A DNA stretch of 64,000 bases. Origin: an uncultured Lachnospiraceae bacterium (GTDB lineage Bacteria; Bacillota; Clostridia; Lachnospirales; Lachnospiraceae). The position numbers and the translations under genes were made by a program. Below are positions 37,801 to 44,936 of this stretch, piece by piece. Position 1 is the first letter of the stretch; each line of letters opens with the position of its first letter. Where the stretch lies: the NCBI GenBank assembly GCA_934339365.1, contig CAKRHW010000001.1:1-64000 (forward strand). Direction: 5' to 3'. The notes beneath the pieces were generated by a model. That model was not told the DNA's origin, did not search any database, and saw nothing but the letters and a program-made list of their open reading frames with translations.

Positions 37801-40767
37801 AATGATGTCACCATAACAAACTTTATTTTCTTCCCAGTCATTTGGTCCCCATAACTGTCCCCACCATAAACCACAGGTTGTGGCAACAAGATGATCTGCA
37901 TTATCCGGTTCACTGACTACCGCTCCTATACCTACTGCATTTCCCTTGTCATTTGGTGAAATATCTGTTACTTCTCCTGTTTTTACATTATATTTATATG
38001 CTGCTCCTTTACTTCCATCAAAAGCAATTCCATTTACATAACTAATTAATAAATTACCATCTGCATCTGTATTAATTCTAGATGGAATCAAATCTGTAGG
38101 AAGTTTATCACTTAAAACTGAAAATTTATCGGTTCCTATATCAGCAACATGTACATTGGCCTCACCTTTTACCGAAGTTCCTACATATACTTTATTTCCA
38201 ATAATCGCAACCGTACCAATTCCATTTGCTGATGAATATTCTTTATCTGTAGTCTTAACCTTATGATCGGTCCATGTTGGCCAGTTAATCTCATATGTAA
38301 ATAATCCTAAATCACTATATCCCTTTACAATGCTCCAGTGATCTCCACCATCTGTACTTTTAATTAATCCGGTTGTATCACCACCACAATAAATGATGTT
38401 AGAATCATCCGGGTCAACAGCAATTGCTTCTCCAAACTGACGTCCATTTCCATTTCCATGTACCTGTATCATATCTGTCACATCAATCTCATCAAACGTA
38501 TATCCACCATCCTTGGAACGGAAAATAACGGTTTTCGCACCACTAAAGTATGCGCATCCACATAAAAGATAAATCGTATTATCATCCTTTGGATCAATAC
38601 ACATTGCATCCACACTTAATAATCCGCGGTCTTCTTCTGACAGGAATCCTAACATCTGTTCCCAGCGTTCTGTCTCAAAATTATAACGGTATGCACCACC
38701 TACATCTGTTCTTGCATACATTGCTTTTTTTCCTGTTACAATTCCGGAAACAAAACCGCCACCGCCAATATCCATGGTGCCAACATCCATCTGATTCTCA
38801 ATATTATCTTCTGTTACAGACGCAGCAGTTGTTGCTGTTTCTGTTGTTTCTTCTGTTGTTGCAGCTTCTTCTGTTGTCTCTTCCGTTGTTGTAACTTCCT
38901 CTGTTGTTGTAACTTCTTTCGTTGTTTCCTCTGCCGTTGTCTCTTCTGCTGTTGTAGTTTCTTTTGTTGTTTCCTCTGCCGTTGTCTCTTCTGTTGTTGT
39001 AGTTTCTTTTGTTGTTTCCTCTGCCGTTGTCTCTTCTGTTGTTGTAGTTTCTTTTGTTGTTTCCTCAGACGAAGGTTCATATGGAAGACTGACAGAGTTT
39101 GCTCCTACTTCGGTTAATTTTGTCTCATAAGACTTAATTGCATCCATTAACGGTTGATTAATTGCATACGAAGTATCATCCTCTTGTGTAAAATTCCATT
39201 TAAAGTCTCCGGAAGAAAATCTTCCTGCATAACTTGTAACACGCTCGGTTACCTTTGAAGTATCATCAGGCTGATATTGATACATTGTGTCTGAAGTATC
39301 AAAATTATTATAAATATTCTGTCCCTGTACTGTTTTTAAACTGTCTGGTACCTGTTCTTCTCTTGACTGTGCAAGATATGCATCATTTTGTTCATTTAAC
39401 TGATCCTTACTGGCATATACAATTGCTTTTTCTCCTGAAATCTGATTGTCAAACGCTTTAATCAGCCCACCATTTTCTGACGAGAACGTACCTTTTCCTG
39501 ATGCAATGTCTGTTCCCTGCATAGAAGAAAGCATTGGATATTTACAATTACGAAATACATTTTTTTCTACAAATGCAGAAGCACCTTTCGTAATTCCCAC
39601 ACCATACTTTGCATTTCCATCATAATAATTATTGTAAATATGGACACTTCCAACACGAATTCTTGGATGACGGGAATCAGAATGATCAAACCAGTTATGA
39701 TGATATGTAACGAAAAATTCCTCGGTATCATTCATACCACATAAAGAACATTTTCCGGAATCCCAGAAATGGTTATAAGAAACCGTTATATAATTTGACT
39801 TCTTATCTGATCCTGTTCCTTTTATATCACATGATCCATCGCCTTTTGCCTGGTCCGCATCACTTCCTGCCGTACCATAAAAAATATCATTATTATGTAC
39901 CCAGATATTTTCATTTCCCGTATCTAGAGATACACCATCATCCGGAAAGAGCATAAAACCTAAATTACGAACTTCCACATTCGTACATTCTCTGACTAAA
40001 AATCCAATTCCGGTAATAGTTGCATCTTCTCCGATTCCTTCTAAGGTGATATTACTGCATCCTTTAATCTCAAGATAACCATTTGAATTCAGTCCATCTA
40101 CATCTTTTTTTTTAATATTTCCAATAAAACGGATGACTAAAGATGTTTTATCATATCCCTTCTTACGTGCATTCAAAATATTTGCAAGACCTGTTACCGT
40201 TTGTTTGGTGCCATTTTTATTGACTATCACATCTAAGGATACAGTATTTACATTATCTTTTGTAATATAAAGTACCTGTGCAGTCTTCGGTAACGTACCA
40301 TCCGTATTATTATAACCACCGGATGCCTCTCCTTTTGTTTTTGATTCTTTTGAGAATGCAAATCCTTCTCTGACATTAGATACAACTTTGGTATTCGTAG
40401 AAGCTGCTTCTTCTGTCTTAAGTTTTCCATTTTTTAATGGAACAACATCTATTTCATAATCCCCTTGTGAAATTCCCGGAATATCTGCCCGATATTCATC
40501 TGAATACTTACGTATTAATTCTCCATCAATCTGTGTATATACATTCTCTCCATTCTTTTTGTAATACACATTGTAACCATCTGCATCATCTGCCTGTTTC
40601 CAGCTGATTGCGGCATTCTCCATTCCACCTTCTGTAGATAAAATCTGAAGTTTTCCAGCCGCTTTGGCCAAAATAGTTCCTTCCATCGGAACGAGAGAGG
40701 ATCCCATCATGGTTACTGCAAGAAAATACGCCATATTTCTTTTCGTTTTTCCTTTGTTTGATCTCAT
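34879..40767 (-). CDS. Secreted multidomain pectate lyase (PL1)-xyloglucanase (GH74) fusion
   Basis: A 1962-residue exported plant cell-wall enzyme. Order: signal peptide (1-37); Fn3 (about 40-130); PL1 pectate lyase (about 140-560) with the Ca-binding aspartates in DDGVSLDTGNENIWVH and GDGSCDIKGTGSD and the catalytic arginine in WFDHSDSRHPRIRVGSVHIY; Thr/Glu linker (567-652); GH74 seven-blade module (about 660-1410; MYARTDVGGAYRYN, IYCGGDTTGLIKSTDGGDHW, and repeated SKDGG/STDKGKTW blades); Big_2 Ig-like domain (about 1418-1500); 14 tandem linker repeats (about 1503-1757); second Big_2; C-terminal lysine-rich Fn3. No LPXTG. It should attack both pectin and xyloglucan. AAAGGAG precedes the ATG; the strong promoter lies beyond a hairpin in the leader. 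Confidence 0.93.
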   Translation of the reverse strand: MRSNKGKTKRNMAYFLAVTMMGSSLVPMEGTILAKAAGKLQILSTEGGMENAAISWKQADDADGYNVYYKKNGENVYTQIDGELIRKYSDEYRADIPGISQGDYEIDVVPLKNGKLKTEEAASTNTKVVSNVREGFAFSKESKTKGEASGGYNNTDGTLPKTAQVLYITKDNVNTVSLDVIVNKNGTKQTVTGLANILNARKKGYDKTSLVIRFIGNIKKKDVDGLNSNGYLEIKGCSNITLEGIGEDATITGIGFLVRECTNVEVRNLGFMLFPDDGVSLDTGNENIWVHNNDIFYGTAGSDADQAKGDGSCDIKGTGSDKKSNYITVSYNHFWDSGKCSLCGMNDTEEFFVTYHHNWFDHSDSRHPRIRVGSVHIYNNYYDGNAKYGVGITKGASAFVEKNVFRNCKYPMLSSMQGTDIASGKGTFSSENGGLIKAFDNQISGEKAIVYASKDQLNEQNDAYLAQSREEQVPDSLKTVQGQNIYNNFDTSDTMYQYQPDDTSKVTERVTSYAGRFSSGDFKWNFTQEDDTSYAINQPLMDAIKSYETKLTEVGANSVSLPYEPSSEETTKETTTTEETTAEETTKETTTTEETTAEETTKETTTAEETTAEETTKEVTTTEEVTTTEETTEEAATTEETTETATTAASVTEDNIENQMDVGTMDIGGGGFVSGIVTGKKAMYARTDVGGAYRYNFETERWEQMLGFLSEEDRGLLSVDAMCIDPKDDNTIYLLCGCAYFSGAKTVIFRSKDGGYTFDEIDVTDMIQVHGNGNGRQFGEAIAVDPDDSNIIYCGGDTTGLIKSTDGGDHWSIVKGYSDLGLFTYEINWPTWTDHKVKTTDKEYSSANGIGTVAIIGNKVYVGTSVKGEANVHVADIGTDKFSVLSDKLPTDLIPSRINTDADGNLLISYVNGIAFDGSKGAAYKYNVKTGEVTDISPNDKGNAVGIGAVVSEPDNADHLVATTCGLWWGQLWGPNDWEENKVCYGDIIFKSKDGGKNWTVVAAGNKEGWPGTLTTNYLQDGGHDWIKNKAIHWSGALVLDPVNKGKIYVTSGNGVFACDDIWADVPTMYFHPDGIEEVVSLDATSEPDGTFYSVIGDYDGFIHTDVNHSTQLTPSMNTLESSASTGAIAYCPSNPDVMVRYSENGSGAFYSKDAGTTWEKLKSGGSGGKAAITQLDENTYRIFRTGSGSISYTDDFGESWKNAEGTEGSSNLWACIDEKNPKYVYAYGYYFNAYYNGHDKGHDKGQAPTVDDARYTLMVSDDYGKTFTKQTICLYDQCDSAYRIAYLDEGEFVLAGGWQGAYLVQDYGKTVTKLDSVSYCKTIGSGAPEKEGGCDTLYMWGKPDENSTEGVYRSTDKGKTWVAVNLSRTYGGTGNGNYIVGDKKQFGTFYMSTVGCGIVYARLKTNSDPSTNIPVTGVTIEEDAVAMQKDGTYQLKYKVAPVNATNKDVIFTSSNPEVAVVDEKGLITAVGIGSADITVTTKDGNKSATCKVTVVKEDTPIETTTEGTSEEVPTTTSREAETTTEGTSEEVPTTTSREAETTTEEPSGEVPTTSREAETTTEGTSEEVPTTTSREAETTTEEPSGEVPTTSREAETTTEGTSEEVPTTSREAETTTEEPSGEVPTTSREAETTTEEPSGEVPTTSREAETTTEGTSEEEPTTSREAETTTEEPSGEVPTTSREAETTTEEPSGEVPTTSREAETTTEEPSGEVPTTSREAETTTEEPSGEVPTTSREAETTTEEPSGEVPTTSKEAETTGKSGQENPTTNIPAGGNTSILPTTPVSNTVEQSLEINRKTANIIVGKTKTVRVKVSPANSDQTVQFISLDKKIATVSNSGAIKGLKPGITTIIITTKSGIRKTVDVTVRPAKVQKVKKSSVKATSVKLKWKKQKNISGYIVYFNSGTSKRYRYYKTVKKNTITIKKLKKNTSYRFKVRAYKKVNKKITGACSEAVKVKTKQQ
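35496..36260 (-). repeat. Fourteen tandem 54/57-base repeats encoding a Thr/Glu/Pro linker
   Basis: Within the PL1-GH74 gene, 14 units encode 18 or 19 residues each. Two main types alternate: ETTTEEPSGEVPTTSREA (ten copies, one with K for R) and ETTTEGTSEEVPTT(T)SREA (four copies). Units 1, 2 and 4 carry an extra Thr codon. The linker separates the two Ig-like domains. Because the period is a multiple of three and codons are similar, other frames on both strands also stay open here; these are not genes. Confidence 0.92.
38812..39069 (-). repeat. Thr/Glu-rich linker repeats between PL1 and GH74
   Basis: About 86 codons built from ETTKETTTTEETTAE-like units, coding a flexible, probably extended and acidic linker. 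Repeat periods of 13-15 residues are imperfect towards the GH74 side. Confidence 0.85.
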
Positions 40768-40834
40768 TTTTTCTCCTTTCGCATAGACAATTTCTTGTCA
40801 GAATCTTCATGTGAGACTTTTAAATTTATTTTAT

Positions 40835-40862
40835 AAAAAAAAGAGTTCATGGATGAACTCTT
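40835..40862 (-). terminator. Terminator-like hairpin in the leader of the PL1-GH74 gene
   Basis: AAGAGTTCAT/ATGAACTCTT, a ten-base perfect stem with two-base loop, followed on the minus strand by eight T. It lies after the end of the J-domain gene but also downstream of a strong promoter (40907-40935) and 68 bases before the PL1-GH74 start. It may therefore act as an attenuator for that gene. Confidence 0.8.
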
Positions 40863-40906
40863 CTCTGTTTAAAATAGAAAATAACTGCCTCCACACTATA
40901 CAGATA

Positions 40907-40935
40907 AATATAATACCTTTATCAACAAATGTCAA
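40907..40935 (-). promoter_or_regulatory. Strong predicted promoter for the PL1-GH74 gene
   Basis: Perfect TTGACA (40930-40935), 17-base spacer, TATATT (40907-40912). Transcription would start near 40900 and run through the leader hairpin before reaching the gene at 40767. Confidence 0.7.
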
Positions 40936-41000
40936 ACATCTCCATATTTATTTTTTTATTTTAGCACAAGTCACAATTAAATTCTTTTTTTATCATCATT

Positions 41001-41657
41001 TTAACAACATAACAAAAGATTACATAAATAGAATCCACATAAATCGCCCTGACAATCTGATGAATTCCGATCCTTTCTTCCATATGATTCTCCCATATGA
41101 CGATACATATAGGATTCTTCATTAAGTCCTTCATAAAGCTCTCGGTATCTAAAGTCCGTTGGATCTAATTCTGATGCTTTTTTTGCATAACACAGTGCAA
41201 CAAGCCGATTCCCCAGCCCCATATTGGCATATGCACCTGTATAATACCATTCTGCGTTATGATTTGGCATTCCGTCTAATATATTTAATGCTTCTTTATA
41301 CAATCTGATATTGATATAGCTCATAGCAGTCTTCAACTTCATCTCATCTGACTCTTCATTGGCCTGATTGGTATTCGTATTTGTATTTGAGTTTGGGTTT
41401 GGATTACGATACTCCTGATAACCTCGAAAAGGATTCTCATAACCATTAAAATCCTGATAACCAGACTGTCTTTGTTTTATGATTTGATTGTAAGCCTCTT
41501 GCACCTGCTTAAATTTTTCTTCTGCTAAATCTTTATTGGGATTGTTAATATTTGCATCTGGATGATACATTCTGCTTAACTTCCGATATGCCTTTTTGAC
41601 TTCTTCATCCGTTGCAGTTTCCTGCACACCTAATAACTCATATGGATTATACATCAT
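41001..41657 (-). CDS. J-domain protein with TPR-like region and Cys-rich tail
   Basis: A 218-residue DnaJ-type cochaperone. Residues 3-62 are a J domain (PYELLGVQETATDEEVKKAY, HPD at 32-34). An Asn/Thr-rich spacer precedes a helical TPR-like region (AMSYINIRLYKEALNILDGM, then GAYANMGLGNRLVALCYAKK). The protein ends in a hydrophobic, cysteine-rich tail with five Cys in the last 17 residues, suggesting metal binding or a membrane-inserted end. It should recruit DnaK to a specific client. Its start overlaps the DUF5685 gene by 11 bases, implying coupled translation; GAGGAAC is the ribosome binding site. Confidence 0.85.
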   Translation of the reverse strand: MMYNPYELLGVQETATDEEVKKAYRKLSRMYHPDANINNPNKDLAEEKFKQVQEAYNQIIKQRQSGYQDFNGYENPFRGYQEYRNPNPNSNTNTNTNQANEESDEMKLKTAMSYINIRLYKEALNILDGMPNHNAEWYYTGAYANMGLGNRLVALCYAKKASELDPTDFRYRELYEGLNEESYMYRHMGESYGRKDRNSSDCQGDLCGFYLCNLLLCC

Positions 41658-42516
41658 TTTTTTGTTCCTCTGCCCTTCTTTTTTCTCTCAGCCTTCGAAT
41701 CTCTTCATATTTTTCCCACATTCCGGAATAAAGAATGTTTCTTAAAAGTGAAGCATTCTCAATGATTGGCAATTTTTCAAACTGTTTCGCAGCCATTGCC
41801 CCCATGATATTTAAAAAATCATAAATTTTATTTTCAAATCCCTGCTCGTTCTCCATTGCAAACAGTGGATTGAATGCACCTTCTTTTCTATCTTTTTCTA
41901 AATCATCATAAGCATCTAATATGTAAATATATTTTCCTAAATAAAAAGCAAGTTCCTGTAATGTTTCCTGCCAGACATCTTTCTCATAATAAAGAAAAAT
42001 TTCCCGCAACATGTTCCCGGTACACGAAGATAATGCCTCTAATTGTTCCTCTGGAATCATCTGCTGCTCTGCCTCATATCTTGCCGTTTCCTTCATATAT
42101 TCTTCTATCGCCTTTACCTGTCTCGGATACCTTTTTGCAGTTTTTTTATATCGATTTTTTATGGCCGTTGCACCTAGCCGGCTTAGAACGCTTTTTTCAT
42201 CTTTCCAGTTATCTAAAAGCTTATGATACATTAAAAGTAAAGTCATGTGTGAAGCATATTCGGTATACTGATTCTTTTGAAACATCTGTTTTCGACAAGG
42301 ATGCCTCATACATCTTTTCACCTGTTTGTCATAATCTTTTTCATATAAAGAAGATAAAAATAATGAAAGGAATGTCATATCATAACTTAACATAATCCCT
42401 GCCGTTTGTCCATAATCTTTTCTTAGCTGACCGCACAAGCCACAATAACATGACTTATAATATTCAAATTCTTTTACTTTTAACTCTCCCTTATTAATCG
42501 TGATATAACCGAACAA
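41647..42516 (-). CDS. DUF5685-like protein with two DxxxD motifs
   Basis: A 289-residue, mostly helical protein. The N-terminal CYCGLCGQLRKDYG looks like a metal-binding CxxC element and matches what I recall of the DUF5685 family. DNWKD (102-106) and DAYDD (201-205, in LDAYDDLEKDRKEGAFNP) are two DxxxD motifs about 100 residues apart, a spacing and context reminiscent of squalene/phytoene synthase-type prenyltransferases; no activity can be claimed. The start is TTG at 42514-42516, with AGAGGG upstream and no better in-frame ATG. Middle gene of a three-gene set with a zinc-ribbon membrane protein and a J-domain protein. Confidence 0.75.
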   Translation of the reverse strand: MFGYITINKGELKVKEFEYYKSCYCGLCGQLRKDYGQTAGIMLSYDMTFLSLFLSSLYEKDYDKQVKRCMRHPCRKQMFQKNQYTEYASHMTLLLMYHKLLDNWKDEKSVLSRLGATAIKNRYKKTAKRYPRQVKAIEEYMKETARYEAEQQMIPEEQLEALSSCTGNMLREIFLYYEKDVWQETLQELAFYLGKYIYILDAYDDLEKDRKEGAFNPLFAMENEQGFENKIYDFLNIMGAMAAKQFEKLPIIENASLLRNILYSGMWEKYEEIRRLREKRRAEEQKNDV

Positions 42517-42542
42517 CTCATTTCCCTCTTTCTTATCGAATT

Positions 42543-42956
42543 CTAGCTGTTTTTTATAAACGACTCATGACACTTAGGACATGTAATCTGAATTCTTCCT
42601 TTTCCTCTCGGAATTCTTATTTTTTGTCCACATCCCGGACACTTATAAATATGATATTCCTTTTGTTGTTTCAGTATCCAGATTTTCTTTGAAAAGAAAT
42701 CTCTGATTTTTTTCGTTTTTTCTAAAAATACACAATTCTGCTCATAGCGTCTTGTAATATTTCTCGATACCATTCTAACATATCCATAAAAAATGGACAA
42801 GAGTCCAAGGTTTGTGATCAAAAGAGAAAGATAAATATTCGGCAAAAATTCCCCAACAAGAAACAGAATCACTCCGCCTAAAAATAACGCCCTGTTATAA
42901 TCATCCATCCCATATCTTCCTATCATAAATCGTCTTATTTTTTCTTTCAATTGCAT
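42543..42956 (-). CDS. Membrane protein with C-terminal zinc ribbon
   Basis: A 137-residue protein with two adjoining hydrophobic segments (about residues 23-63: LFLGGVILFLVGEFLPNIYL) and a basic stretch, then a zinc ribbon with two CxxC pairs (CPGCG and CPKCH, about residues 106-129). Both ends are probably cytoplasmic. Function unknown. It begins the transcript that continues with DUF5685 (26-base gap) and the J-domain gene, so the three products may work together in the membrane. Confidence 0.75.
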   Translation of the reverse strand: MQLKEKIRRFMIGRYGMDDYNRALFLGGVILFLVGEFLPNIYLSLLITNLGLLSIFYGYVRMVSRNITRRYEQNCVFLEKTKKIRDFFSKKIWILKQQKEYHIYKCPGCGQKIRIPRGKGRIQITCPKCHESFIKNS

Positions 42957-43039
42957 TTCTTCCTTTCTTTCTAATCGTTTATCTGCTTGATTTTTATTAT
43001 AAAATGCATTATAACATATTTATCGGATTTTGCTTTCAT

Positions 43040-43069
43040 TTTGAATATACTTTTCACAGAATATTCAAA
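43040..43069. promoter_or_regulatory. Inverted repeat, possible operator
   Basis: TTTGAATAT (43040-43048) and ATATTCAAA (43061-43069), a perfect nine-base inverted repeat with 12-base centre in the divergent intergenic region. Confidence 0.55.
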
Positions 43070-43083
43070 GTAAGTTTATTTCG

Positions 43084-43098
43084 TGAATCGCAGATTCA
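43084..43098. promoter_or_regulatory. Second inverted repeat, possible operator
   Basis: TGAATC-gca-GATTCA, sharing the TGAAT/ATTCA half-sites of the repeat 15 bases upstream. It lies just before a TATACT (43112-43117) that may be the -10 box of the next gene. Confidence 0.5.
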
Positions 43099-43157
43099 AA
43101 AAAGTAAATGCTATACTTGAAAGAAATTCATTAAAACATTACGAAAGGAGTAGAACC

Positions 43158-43511
43158 ATGACATCTGAAAAATCATTTGATCCTTATGGAGACTGGGAAT
43201 TAGACAGTGATTATTATAATGATGTTCCAAAAAAAGAACTCAATTTTGAAGACTTTCTTGGTGAAGACGAACCATCTGCATCGGAAGTTTTTTCTTCAAA
43301 TTCCTCTAATAGAATTGCTGAAGAACTTGCACGTGTTACCGCACATGTAAAGCAGGTACGTGAATTTATGGAACTTGGAAAAGACATCGATGAAATTTGT
43401 GCTTCTACCGGATTTTCTAAAGACTACATTACCACAATCGAAGTCACACTTTTAAATGTATCAGAAGATGATTCTGACGAAGCAGTTGCACATTTAGTTA
43501 TGATGGGATAA
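43158..43511 (+). CDS. Small acidic protein of unknown function
   Basis: A 117-residue, acidic, soluble protein. The N-terminal third (FDPYGDWELDSDYYNDVP) is disordered-looking and rich in Asp/Tyr; the C-terminal half is helical and contains an HTH-like stretch (IDEICASTGFSKDYITTIEV). The ATG at 43158 follows GAAAGGAG by nine bases; a GTG 25 codons earlier would place translation inside the presumed promoter. It is divergent from the zinc-ribbon gene, with two inverted repeats between. I do not recognise the family. Confidence 0.75.
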   Translation: MTSEKSFDPYGDWELDSDYYNDVPKKELNFEDFLGEDEPSASEVFSSNSSNRIAEELARVTAHVKQVREFMELGKDIDEICASTGFSKDYITTIEVTLLNVSEDDSDEAVAHLVMMG

Positions 43512-43532
43512 TTTCTTATCCTTTTCTATTAA

Positions 43533-43574
43533 AAAATGCTGACACTTGGCAATATAGCTAAGTGTCAGCATTTT
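43533..43574. terminator. Bidirectional terminator between the small acidic protein and glyA
   Basis: Fifteen-base perfect stem AAAATGCTGACACTT/AAGTGTCAGCATTTT with a 12-base loop; T-rich sequence follows on both strands. Confidence 0.92.
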
Positions 43575-43579
43575 CTTTT

Positions 43580-44821
43580 CTATGCATAGAGTGGATATTT
43601 GTCTGTTAAAGACTTTACTAATTCCATTGCTTTTTCTTTATTTGCATCTACATCATTTACTAATAATGCAATTGCCTCAGCAATAACATCCATATCAGCT
43701 TCATTCATTCCTCTTGTTGTTACGGCTGGTGTTCCTAAACGAATACCACTTGTTACAAATGGAGATGTCGGATCCTTTGGAATAGTGTTCTTATTACATG
43801 TAATATTCGCTGCATCTAATAACTTCTCACATTCTTTTCCTGTAACACCTTTACTGATTAAGTTCACAAGCATTAAATGATTATCTGTTCCTCCAGAAAC
43901 AATATCAAATTCACGCTTCATTAATCCGTCTGCAAGTGCTTTGGCATTCTTTACGACATTTTCTCCATAAGTCTTGAAAGATGGATCTAATGCTTCTTTT
44001 AAACATACTGCTTTTGCTGCAATAACATGCATCAATGGACCACCCTGGATACCAGGGAAAACAGCTTTATTAAAATTAAACTTATCTGCTGCTTCCTGAT
44101 TACAAAGAATCATTCCACCTCTAGGTCCTCTTAAAGTCTTATGTGTTGTTGTTGTAACAACATCTGCATAAGGGATTGGACTCTCATGTACTCCGGCTGC
44201 TACTAATCCGGCAATATGAGCCATATCTACCATCAGATATGCACCAACTTCATCTGCAATTTCCCGGAACTTTTTAAAATCAATCTTTCTTGCATATGCA
44301 CTTGCACCTGCAATAATCATCTTTGGTTTATTTTCCTTTGCAATTCTTCTTACTTCTTCATAATCAATGAATCCTTCTTCATTCACACCATAAGAAACAA
44401 TATGGAAATACTTACCGGAAATATTAACAGGAGATCCATGACTTAAATGTCCACCTTCGGATAAATTCATTCCCATTACCGTATCTCCTGGTTTTACCAT
44501 TGCAAAAAATACTGCAAGATTGGCCTGTGCACCTGAATGTGGCTGTACATTGGCATAATCACAGTGGAATAGCTTCTTTGCTCTTTCTCTCGCTAAATCT
44601 TCCACAATATCAACATACTCACATCCGCCATAATATCTCTTACCTGGATATCCTTCTGCGTACTTATTCGTTAAATGACTGCCCATAGCTGCCATAACTG
44701 CTTTACTTACTAAGTTCTCTGATGCAATTAATTCAATGTGATCTCTTTGTCTTTGCAACTCTTTTTCCATAGCATCTGCTAATTCTGGATCGTATCCTTT
44801 TACCTCGTCAAATGAAAACAT
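43580..44821 (-). CDS. glyA: Serine hydroxymethyltransferase
   Basis: Interconverts serine and glycine with tetrahydrofolate, the main one-carbon source. The 413-residue PLP enzyme shows IELIASENLVSKAVMAAMGS, NKYAEGYPGKRYYGGCEYVD, NVQPHSGAQANLAVFFA, and the PLP lysine in VVTTTTHKTLRGPRGGMILC. AGAGGG precedes the ATG. Monocistronic, with promoter and terminator of its own. It would use serine from serC-serA. Confidence 0.97.
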   Translation of the reverse strand: MFSFDEVKGYDPELADAMEKELQRQRDHIELIASENLVSKAVMAAMGSHLTNKYAEGYPGKRYYGGCEYVDIVEDLARERAKKLFHCDYANVQPHSGAQANLAVFFAMVKPGDTVMGMNLSEGGHLSHGSPVNISGKYFHIVSYGVNEEGFIDYEEVRRIAKENKPKMIIAGASAYARKIDFKKFREIADEVGAYLMVDMAHIAGLVAAGVHESPIPYADVVTTTTHKTLRGPRGGMILCNQEAADKFNFNKAVFPGIQGGPLMHVIAAKAVCLKEALDPSFKTYGENVVKNAKALADGLMKREFDIVSGGTDNHLMLVNLISKGVTGKECEKLLDAANITCNKNTIPKDPTSPFVTSGIRLGTPAVTTRGMNEADMDVIAEAIALLVNDVDANKEKAMELVKSLTDKYPLYA

Positions 44822-44857
44822 ATCGAGCCCTCTTTTCTTTCTTGTTTATTTTTTATT

Positions 44858-44886
44858 ATTCTACTCCACATATTCGAAAATATCAA
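44858..44886 (-). promoter_or_regulatory. Predicted promoter of glyA
   Basis: TTGATA (44881-44886), 17-base spacer, TAGAAT (44858-44863) on the minus strand. No riboswitch-like structure fits the short leader. Confidence 0.6.
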
Positions 44887-44936
44887 GTATGTCTCTTCTT
44901 CGTTCTTTATTTTATACAAATGTTTTTTATCACTTA

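Noticed and set aside
38814..39080. Gln/Lys/Arg-rich frame overlapping the first linker
   Set aside because: It is an alternate frame of Thr/Glu codon repeats without start signals.
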